Origin: an uncultured Bacteroidota bacterium
GTDB lineage: Bacteria > Bacteroidota > Rhodothermia > Rhodothermales > Salinibacteraceae
DNA: 64,000 bases
NCBI GenBank assembly: GCA_913055845.1
Contig: CAJXKO010000005.1
Coordinates: 18,324 to 82,323, forward strand
Reading direction: 5' to 3'
The notes under the pieces are model-generated. The model saw only the letters and a program-made list of their open reading frames with translations. It ran no database searches and was not told where the DNA came from. Of the stretch, positions 52,385 through 59,217 are shown piece by piece. Position 1 is the first letter of the stretch; every line of letters begins with the position of its first letter. The translations under genes were made by a program, and so were the position numbers.

Positions 52385-53152
52385 TCAACCCTCGGCCGCC
52401 TCAATCTGCGCAATGACCGACCGGCTGCGGTCCGGATAAGCATCGTCGAACTGGTAGCGGAGAAAGTCGCGCACGAGCGCTTCGACTTCTCGCCGCACGG
52501 GCCGTGTCATGTCCAGACGCATCACGGTGTCGAGATCGGCGCGGGCGCAGGTGGCGTAGGCCCGGAGGGCGGCCCGCGAGGCACGGCGCGGCTCCTCCGG
52601 GGTCGCGGTGGGCGGGTATACCCCTCCATCGACCAGCGAGAGTAGTCCGTCGTCCCCCGTCACGGCCTCTACCCGCTCACGCTCGATGGCGGGGGCCACC
52701 CCTAGGATCTGGGCCAGCCGGAGCTGAACGTACGGCCACAGGTTGTGGGCGCGCGGCTCGTGCCGGTTGAGACGGCGCAAGGCCCGGACCAGAAGCGCAA
52801 AAACCTGCGGCTGCGCGTCCTCCGTCTCCATGAGCGCATCCACGAGTTCCACGATGCGCAGCCCCACCGTGATGGCCCGAAGCGTCCCACGGAGCCGATG
52901 AAACGACTCGACGTGACTGCTTTCGCTTAAGGTCTGCAGGGTGCGAGTAGGCTTGTAGTAAAACACTACCTGGGTGTACGCCATCGGCTGCAGGGTGGCC
53001 CCGAATGAACTCTTGGGCCGCCGCGCCCCCTTCGCCATCACCCCAAGCTTTCCCTTTTCCTTCGTAAACAGAGTCACGATCTGGCTCGTCTCTCCGTAGT
53101 CCAGACTCCGCAAGGCCACCGCCTCGGTGCGAATGATGGAACGCTGGGCCAT
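52385..53152 (-). CDS. recO: DNA repair protein RecO
   Basis: A 255-residue recombination mediator that helps RecA load. The N-terminal OB fold (residues 1-80) has RTEAVALRSLDYGETSQIV and GVMAKGARRPKSSFG, and a helical domain follows. The usual zinc-finger cysteines of some RecO proteins are missing: only one cysteine is seen in the C-terminal region. It precedes lexA on the same strand, with the lexA promoter in the 118-base gap. Confidence 0.93.
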   Translation of the reverse strand: MAQRSIIRTEAVALRSLDYGETSQIVTLFTKEKGKLGVMAKGARRPKSSFGATLQPMAYTQVVFYYKPTRTLQTLSESSHVESFHRLRGTLRAITVGLRIVELVDALMETEDAQPQVFALLVRALRRLNRHEPRAHNLWPYVQLRLAQILGVAPAIERERVEAVTGDDGLLSLVDGGVYPPTATPEEPRRASRAALRAYATCARADLDTVMRLDMTRPVRREVEALVRDFLRYQFDDAYPDRSRSVIAQIEAAEG

Positions 53153-53293
53153 GAGAACAGGACGCCTGATCGGAAAACGATGGGTCCGCGCGACCGCCCT
53201 CGCATGGCGGGCTGCCTTCGGACTTTGGAGGGGGCAGGACGTTAGATTCCGGGGGACCGTGTGTCTTTTCGGGTACGATGATCCCCCTGCATT

Positions 53294-53779
53294 GTGCCAG
53301 TCGTCAGATCCCGTTTCCTCATGATCTGGCTCTATAAACTGCAGCAGCGACTCTCCATTACGCGCCGGGAAGGACTCGCGGTGCTCACGCTGACGATCCT
53401 CTTTCTCTTAGGCCTTACGGTGCGACACGTGCAAGAGCAGCAAGTCCCGCCCCTGGCCGTCGACTCGCTCGTTGCGCAACCGGTCGCGGATTCTGCCACA
53501 GGGGCGCGTCCCACGACGGCATCGTCCAGTCCCTCCCCCTCCGCGGAAGATCCGATCAACCTGAACACCGCCTCCCGCGAGGCCCTCAAGGCTCTACCCG
53601 GCATCGGGCCCGCCTTGTCCGAGCGCATTACCACTTACCGGTCGAACCGGCGCCCTTTCCAGCGGGTGGCAGAGCTCAAGCGCGTCCGCGGCATCGGCCC
53701 AAAGACGCTGGCCACCCTTCGTCCCATGGTGCGGGTCGCCCCTCCAAACACCGCAAATGACGGCGGAACGGGCGAATAG
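53294..53779 (+). CDS. ComEA-like helix-hairpin-helix DNA-binding membrane protein
   Basis: A 161-residue protein (GTG 53294, or ATG 53321 with 9 fewer residues). One membrane helix (VLTLTILFLLGLTV) is followed by a Ser/Pro/Thr-rich linker and two helix-hairpin-helix repeats (INLNTASREALKALPGIGPAL; ELKRVRGIGPKTLATL). ComEA captures DNA at the membrane during transformation. Together with dprA it hints at competence, though single-HhH proteins can have other roles. Confidence 0.85.
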   Translation: MPVVRSRFLMIWLYKLQQRLSITRREGLAVLTLTILFLLGLTVRHVQEQQVPPLAVDSLVAQPVADSATGARPTTASSSPSPSAEDPINLNTASREALKALPGIGPALSERITTYRSNRRPFQRVAELKRVRGIGPKTLATLRPMVRVAPPNTANDGGTGE

Positions 53780-53842
53780 CAGACCGGTGGGCTTCGACCA
53801 CACCCGCGGAGTCCACCTCTCCCAACAGGGCAGTAGAACGCG

Positions 53843-54112
53843 CTACGTGGTCGGAGGCCTCGATGCCGCCGAGCCCTGTTCGGACGAGGACTCGGTGTCC
53901 CCCGGATCCTCCGCCCCGTTGGTCCTGGCTTCTCGCCGCTCGCGCAGACGCTCCGCCACAGCCTCAGGGGTCCAGTCCTGCGCGACTTCCTCCTCCCGGT
54001 TCAGAAATCGCCAGATGGGCACGAGAAGCGCCGCGGCAAGGGCCAGAAAGCCGAATAGGGTCGCCGCAATGACGGGCAAGTACTGGGGATCAAAAAGCGG
54101 GGACGCATCCAT
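53843..54112 (-). CDS. small single-pass membrane protein, unknown
   Basis: An 89-residue frame from ATG 54112 (a longer start at 54157 adds 15 residues). One membrane helix (LPVIAATLFGFLALAAALLVPIWRFL) is followed by a charged tail (EEEVAQDWTPEAVAERLRERR) and a disordered end. I do not recognise a family. It lies between the ComEA-like gene and a divergent response regulator. Coding is moderately likely because of the helix and hydrophilic tail. Confidence 0.5.
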   Translation of the reverse strand: MDASPLFDPQYLPVIAATLFGFLALAAALLVPIWRFLNREEEVAQDWTPEAVAERLRERREARTNGAEDPGDTESSSEQGSAASRPPTT

Positions 54113-54335
54113 ACGGGCCAGCTGGGCTCGTCTTGGGGAATCCGAAGCAAGCAACATTCCCTTGTACCTGCTACGGGAGGCGCCGTTCGGCTATGAGGGA
54201 GTGCCGCGGGCTTCCCCCCTCGAACCTTGCTGTTTCCACGTCGGTAGTGTTGCGTCCCCCGACGCTTCCGTGGGCTTTTTCCCTTTCGCTTTCCGAGCGA
54301 CGCTTTTGTGAATTGCCCCCACCGCTTCCACGGCC

Positions 54336-55094
54336 ATGCCCCCGTCCGACGACCACCCTTCCGATGCTCCTGAGGCCCGCCTTCTCATTGCCGAGGACGA
54401 CCGCGATGTGGGAGAAAGCCTAGAGGCCTTGTTTTCTCGCAGGGGATACACGGTTCAACACGTCGCGAGCGGCGCGGCGGCCCTGCAGGAGATGACAACC
54501 CTCCCCCCCTACGATCTGGTGCTGCTGGACGTAAAACTACCGGAGAAGGATGGTTTTGAGGTACTGCGCGAGGCGCGGCGGGGCGGGGTCGACTCACCGG
54601 TCATCATGCTCACGGTGAAGGATGAGCACAAGCATAAGCTCCGGGGCTTTGACCTTGGGGCCGACGACTACGTTACCAAGCCCTTCGACACGAAAGAGCT
54701 TGCCGCTCGGGTGGAGGCGGTGCTGTCCCGAAGCGAGTCGGCCCTCCCCGACACCGGCGACGTGTACTCGTTTGGAGACATCACCGTCCGCTTTCCCAGC
54801 GAACAGGCAACGAAGAGCGAGGCGGACCTCGAACTCACCGATTTGGAGTTCGACATCCTGGAGTACTTCATCAAGCACCGGGGGCGCACCGTAAGCCGCG
54901 AGCAGCTCCTCCGCGACGTGTGGGGCATCAGCGGCGATATTACCACCCGCACCATCGACCGCCACGTCGCCTCGCTGCGCAAGAAAATCGAGCCCGCCCC
55001 GGACGACCCGACCTACCTGAAGACCGTGTACGGCATCGGATACAAGTTTGTGGCGGAGGGCGCCACACCTTCAGCCTCTCCGGAGGACGGCTGA
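54336..55094 (+). CDS. OmpR/PhoB-family response regulator
   Basis: A 252-residue two-component regulator. The receiver has the acidic pair AEDD and phosphoacceptor D65 in LVLLDVKLPEKDG, and the switch lysine in VTKPFDTKEL. The C-terminal winged helix has LTDLEFDILEYFIKHRGRTVSR and TRTIDRHVASLRKKI. No sensor kinase gene is adjacent, so it is an orphan in this window. Confidence 0.93.
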   Translation: MPPSDDHPSDAPEARLLIAEDDRDVGESLEALFSRRGYTVQHVASGAAALQEMTTLPPYDLVLLDVKLPEKDGFEVLREARRGGVDSPVIMLTVKDEHKHKLRGFDLGADDYVTKPFDTKELAARVEAVLSRSESALPDTGDVYSFGDITVRFPSEQATKSEADLELTDLEFDILEYFIKHRGRTVSREQLLRDVWGISGDITTRTIDRHVASLRKKIEPAPDDPTYLKTVYGIGYKFVAEGATPSASPEDG

Positions 55095-55146
55095 TTTTCG
55101 CTCCTGCTTCCGGAGTCTCCGGTCGGCCGCTCCAGAAGAAGGACGG

Positions 55147-55875
55147 CTAGGGGGCCACGATGGCACCGCCCACGCTCCACTGCGGCCGCGTGACCGCATC
55201 GGACAGTGTGCCGGGCCTGGCCGTGAAGCCACCCTCAATCGTCATCGGCGGCTCCAGGGCCGTGACGGTGGGCTCCGGCGGACGCGGAAAATCGGTGCTG
55301 TCGCGCGGCGGGCCCCCGCGCAGCGAATCGCGGAACGCCTGCATGTCGGCGCGGGACACGCTCGCCTCCATGGCCGCGTCGAGCGAGAAGGTGCCCTCCA
55401 CGACCTCGTCGGTGGCCGTCTCCACGGTGACTGTGCCTTCCTTCAGCGGATAGAAGTGCAGCGAGTCGGCGGTCTGCCGCCCGTAGCTGGCGGTAAAGAG
55501 CTCGTCCGGGAAGAACCCCGGCCCGCAGGGACTGTCGCAGCGCGCATCGAAACCCGCCTCGTAGGTGCCCGGCTCCAGGGGACCGTCCGCCAGCCGCAGG
55601 AACGACAGGTCGTGCGTCACCGAGTCCTCGTACGTTCCGGCGAGCTGGACGATGGTGGCGGTCTTGCCCAGCCGCGGGGTGGGCAGCACGAAGACACTCT
55701 GCTCCCCGAACGACAGGTTGTTGCCGAGCGTGGCTTTGCCCTCAACGGATGCGTTCACCGGGGCACCCGCTGTCAATTCAAAGCGCGGCTCGGGCGTCGA
55801 CTCGGGACCGGTGCTGTCGCAGGCGGTGAGGAATAGGGCAAGTGCAAGGACACAGACACCAAGGGAGCGACGCAT
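55147..55875 (-). CDS. hypothetical lipoprotein
   Basis: A 242-residue secreted protein from ATG 55875 (MRRSLGVCVLALALFLTAC). The lipobox cysteine is residue 19. The mature chain is a beta-rich domain with repeated Val/Thr strands, no known family. It is convergent with the response regulator. A striking inverted repeat, GACACGAA/TTCGTGTC, lies 30 bases upstream. Confidence 0.8.
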   Translation of the reverse strand: MRRSLGVCVLALALFLTACDSTGPESTPEPRFELTAGAPVNASVEGKATLGNNLSFGEQSVFVLPTPRLGKTATIVQLAGTYEDSVTHDLSFLRLADGPLEPGTYEAGFDARCDSPCGPGFFPDELFTASYGRQTADSLHFYPLKEGTVTVETATDEVVEGTFSLDAAMEASVSRADMQAFRDSLRGGPPRDSTDFPRPPEPTVTALEPPMTIEGGFTARPGTLSDAVTRPQWSVGGAIVAP

Positions 55876-55904
55876 ATCGATCACCGTTTACTGTTGCGGC
55901 GGAA

Positions 55905-55933
55905 GACACGAACGGGTATATAATATTCGTGTC
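55905..55933. promoter_or_regulatory. 8-bp perfect inverted repeat at the lipoprotein promoter
   Basis: GACACGAA (55905-55912) and TTCGTGTC (55926-55933) flank a 13-base AT-rich core holding TATTAT/TATATA on the minus strand, that is a -10-like sequence. Centre 55919, about 44 bases upstream of the start codon. It looks like an operator overlapping the promoter. The regulator is unknown. Confidence 0.6.
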
Positions 55934-56152
55934 CTCATTCTCTGACGGGATGATATAAGGCGTGGAAGCCGTTGGCATTGCGCGACCATGCGATGGGGTG
56001 GTTCTGGATCGGTTGCCCGTACGCAGACATTGAGGGGCACCCGTAACGACGCCTGGGCCAGCGCATATGGCCCGGATAAGAGGGTCCGTACAGCCATCGG
56101 ACGACGCGAGCACAATCCGATCCATGTGAGTGCTACTAATCAATAGCATCTT

Positions 56153-57565
56153 ATGTCGCCTGTCAAACGAGGGACACTCGCCGAACTCGACATCGAGAAG
56201 CTTGCGGACGACGGCACGGGGATCGGCCCTGTTGACGGCGTTCCCGTGCACGTAGAAGACGCCGTGCCGGGGGATCGGGTGAAGGCATACATCTACGATG
56301 CGTCCTCGGACCGGGCGGAGGCAAAGCTCGACACGCTCTTGGCGCCGAGCGACCTGCGCGTGGAGCCCCGATGCCGATACGCCGACGACTGCGGGGGGTG
56401 TACATGGCAGCACGTCGACTACGAGGCGCAGCTCGCCGCCAAGCGGCGGCACGTGGCGGAGGCCTTGGGGGAGCCCACCAGCATCGACGACGTCGAGGTG
56501 CGTCCCACCCTCCCCTCCCCAAAGCAGTTCTTCTACCGCAACAAGATGGACTTCGACTTCAGCACGGACCGCTGGCTGACGCGCGGCGAAATCGACACGG
56601 GTAAGGAATTCGACACGGACTTCGCTCTCGGCCTCCACGCCCCCGGCAACTTCTACAAGGTGCTCGACCTTCAAGAGTGCCACCTCCACTCCGAGCTCAG
56701 CGCGCGGCTCGTGAACCGCACCCGCGATTTCGTCAAGGAGAAGGGCTGGAGACCGTGGGACATCCGCAACCACGAAGGCTTTCTGCGCCACCTCGTCCTC
56801 CGCACTGGCGAGCAGACGGGCGACTGCATGGTGAACCTCGTCACCTGCGGCGCGCCCGAAGACCGGATCTCGGCGTTCGCGGACTTCTTGCGGGGCGAGT
56901 TTCCCGAGGTGACGACGTACGTCCACACCAACCACACCGGCAAGTCGCAGAACCCGGAGGGCGAGGAACAGGTGGTCTTCGGACCGGGCGTCATTTACGA
57001 CGAGATCGGGGACTACCGCTTCGAGATCAGTCCGAGCTCTTTCTTCCAGACGAACACGCTCCAGGCCGAGCGGCTGTACGAAGTGGCGCGTGACTTTGCC
57101 GACCTTCACCCCACCGACCGCCTCTACGACCTGTACTGCGGCGCGGGGACGATTTCGCTCTTCATGAGCGCCCACGTCGACGAGGTGATCGGCGCCGAAC
57201 TGGTGGAAGACGCTGTCGCCAACGCCCGCACGAACGTGGCGATGAACGGGGTGGACAACTGCACGTTCGTGAGCGGCGATCTCAAAGAGCTGTTCACCGA
57301 CGACTTTGTCGACACGCACGGACAGCCCGACGTGCTGATTGTCGATCCGCCCCGGGCGGGCATGCACAAAGACGTGGTGGCACAGATCGCGGACTTCGCC
57401 CCCGAGCGGTTCGTCTACGTCAGCTGCAGCCCGCAGACCCAGGCGCGCGACCTGGAGCGGCTCCGCAACACGTATCGCATCGACGCGGTGCAGCCGGTGG
57501 ACATGTTTCCGCACACGCCGCACGTCGAAAACGTGGTCCGGTTGACCGCGGAGGGCGGGTGTTGA
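56153..57565 (+). CDS. rlmD: 23S rRNA (uracil-C5)-methyltransferase, RlmD/RumA type
   Basis: A 470-residue TrmA-family enzyme that methylates U in 23S rRNA. The TRAM domain fills residues 1-70 (GTLAELDIEKLADDGTGIG). A 4Fe-4S site has C74, C80 and C83 (CRYADDCGGC) with C176 in LQECHLH. The methyltransferase domain has LYDLYCGAGTISLF, then DVLIVDPPRAGMHKD, and the catalytic cysteine in FVYVSCSPQTQARDL. Its antisense strand is open over its full length (see findings). Confidence 0.93.
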   Translation: MSPVKRGTLAELDIEKLADDGTGIGPVDGVPVHVEDAVPGDRVKAYIYDASSDRAEAKLDTLLAPSDLRVEPRCRYADDCGGCTWQHVDYEAQLAAKRRHVAEALGEPTSIDDVEVRPTLPSPKQFFYRNKMDFDFSTDRWLTRGEIDTGKEFDTDFALGLHAPGNFYKVLDLQECHLHSELSARLVNRTRDFVKEKGWRPWDIRNHEGFLRHLVLRTGEQTGDCMVNLVTCGAPEDRISAFADFLRGEFPEVTTYVHTNHTGKSQNPEGEEQVVFGPGVIYDEIGDYRFEISPSSFFQTNTLQAERLYEVARDFADLHPTDRLYDLYCGAGTISLFMSAHVDEVIGAELVEDAVANARTNVAMNGVDNCTFVSGDLKELFTDDFVDTHGQPDVLIVDPPRAGMHKDVVAQIADFAPERFVYVSCSPQTQARDLERLRNTYRIDAVQPVDMFPHTPHVENVVRLTAEGGC

Positions 57566-57640
57566 CGATTGCGACTTGATTTGGAATACAGACTCTGATT
57601 TCGAGGATTGAGGGTCGTGGGGGGTCCATCGATGACACGG

Positions 57641-58033
57641 GATTAAGCCCTGCCACGAATCCGTCTTACAGAATCCATCAGCGCGTTGGATCATTCGCCG
57701 GAGCATGGCGCCGATGTGCGCCCACGAATCATCGAGTTCAGCGTATTCGTCCTCGTTGAGGTATCCGCAGGAGCGGGCATGGTCGAGCCATGATTGGATT
57801 TCCATCGCTTCCCCGAGGGCCTGGTTCACCTTGTTGATAAAGGCCGCACGGTACTCGCGCCAGGAGGCTTCTGCCAGAAGAGCAGTTACTGCCCGGGAGG
57901 ATCGCCGAATCTGATCCGTCGACGCGTACTTCCCCTCCTTGGAAAAGTGCTGCGACCGCTCAAAAATCGTGTGGGCGTGCCGGTGCGTCATCCGGTAGAC
58001 CTTGAGCTCTCGAAAGCCCTCGATCTTCGACAT
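57641..58033 (-). CDS. four-helix-bundle protein (23S rRNA-IVP-like), run-on C-terminus
   Basis: The recognisable part is about 131 residues from ATG 58033: FRELKVYRMTHRHAHTIF, then the charged helices and YLNEDEYAELDDSWAHIGAMLRRMI (in pieces). It belongs to the four-helix-bundle family first seen as an intervening-sequence product in 23S rRNA genes. The usual stop is missing: the frame continues open without a stop to 55778, through the intergenic region and antisense to rlmD. The end given here is where recognisable sequence stops. It may be a degraded gene or a gene with a lost stop codon. Confidence 0.6.
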
Positions 58034-58203
58034 GGTAGAGGAGGCAGAACTCCAGGCAGAAGCCGCTCTTTGAAGACACGTCCCCCCGCTTTAGAACCTC
58101 AGGCCTCCCCCTCCCTCCCACGACGCTCTACTCTCGATCCTCGTTCTCTCGCCCTTCTCCTCTCTCCCTTCGCCAATCTCCCTTTCAACCAATCAGTCCT
58201 CAC

Positions 58204-59208
58204 GTGAAAACAACAGCCTTCGTCACCGGCGGTACCGGCTTCGTCGGCAGCCATCTCGTCGAAGAACTCTTGCGGCGCAAGGTCGACGAGGTCCGCTGTC
58301 TCGTGCGCACCGACCCGAAGTGGCTTGCGGACCTGGACGTCACGACTGTCCCCGGCGACCTGGCGGACGTGGATGCTCTCTGGACAGCACTCGACGGGGT
58401 GGACGAGGTATACCACGTTGCGGGCCGCACCCAGGCCCCCACCGAGGACGCCTTCTACGAGGCGAACGTGCAGGGGACGCTCAACCTACTGGGCGCCGTG
58501 AAGCACGCCGCTCCTGATCTCGACCGCGTCCTTATCACCAGCAGCCTCGCAGCCGTGGGGCGCTGCGAGCAAGACATAGCGACGGAGGGCGTGCCCCTCC
58601 GTCCCGTAAGCCAGTACGGGCGCAGCAAGGCGCAAATGGAAGCGGCGATCAGCGAACCGCACCAGATGACCGAGCCCTACGCAGAGGCGCTCCCAATTAC
58701 CGTGGTGCGCCCCCCGGCCGTGTACGGCCCCCGCGACCGTGACATCCTGGACTTTTTCCAGGCCGTACAGCGACACATCTGTCCCGTGGTGGGGGGCGGC
58801 TCCGCCCAGACGCTGAGCCTAATCCATGCCCGCGACCTGGCCGCCGGGATGGTCGATGCCGCCAGGACCCCCGGCGCGGCGGGCCAGACCTACAACCTGG
58901 GCAGCGAGCGGCCCTACACCTGGGCCGAGGTAAAACAGGCCGCGACCGATGCCCTCAATACGTGGGCTGTAACGATTCCCGTACCGGGGCCCCTGGTCGG
59001 CCTCGTCGGGGCTGCCTCAGAAGCCTGGGGACGCCTCACCGGCACGCATCCTCCCCTCAACCGCGACAAGGCCCGCGAAATCCGGTATGCCTGCACGGCG
59101 TGTTCGATCGAGAAGGCCCAGCGCGACTTTGGCTATGCCCCCTCCACCCCGCTCCACGAGGGTGTGGCCCAAACGATTCGGTGGTACCGGGCCGAAGGAT
59201 GGCTGTAG
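58204..59208 (+). CDS. NAD-dependent epimerase/dehydratase-family protein (extended SDR)
   Basis: A 334-residue extended SDR enzyme from GTG 58204. The cofactor loop is TGGTGFVGSHLVEELL, the catalytic YxxxK is in PVSQYGRSKAQME with the serine in LITSSLAAVG, and the substrate-domain segment VVRPPAVYGPRDRDIL follows. Substrate is unknown; hopanoid-associated and dihydroflavonol-reductase-like enzymes share this form. It is convergent with the CHAT gene, ends 9 bases apart. Confidence 0.88.
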   Translation: MKTTAFVTGGTGFVGSHLVEELLRRKVDEVRCLVRTDPKWLADLDVTTVPGDLADVDALWTALDGVDEVYHVAGRTQAPTEDAFYEANVQGTLNLLGAVKHAAPDLDRVLITSSLAAVGRCEQDIATEGVPLRPVSQYGRSKAQMEAAISEPHQMTEPYAEALPITVVRPPAVYGPRDRDILDFFQAVQRHICPVVGGGSAQTLSLIHARDLAAGMVDAARTPGAAGQTYNLGSERPYTWAEVKQAATDALNTWAVTIPVPGPLVGLVGAASEAWGRLTGTHPPLNRDKAREIRYACTACSIEKAQRDFGYAPSTPLHEGVAQTIRWYRAEGWL

Positions 59209-59217
59209 CCTCCAATG

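Noticed and set aside
55778..57640. The antisense tail of the four-helix-bundle frame as a real protein
   Set aside because: It lies antisense to rlmD, has no recognisable family, and long antisense frames are expected in high-GC DNA.
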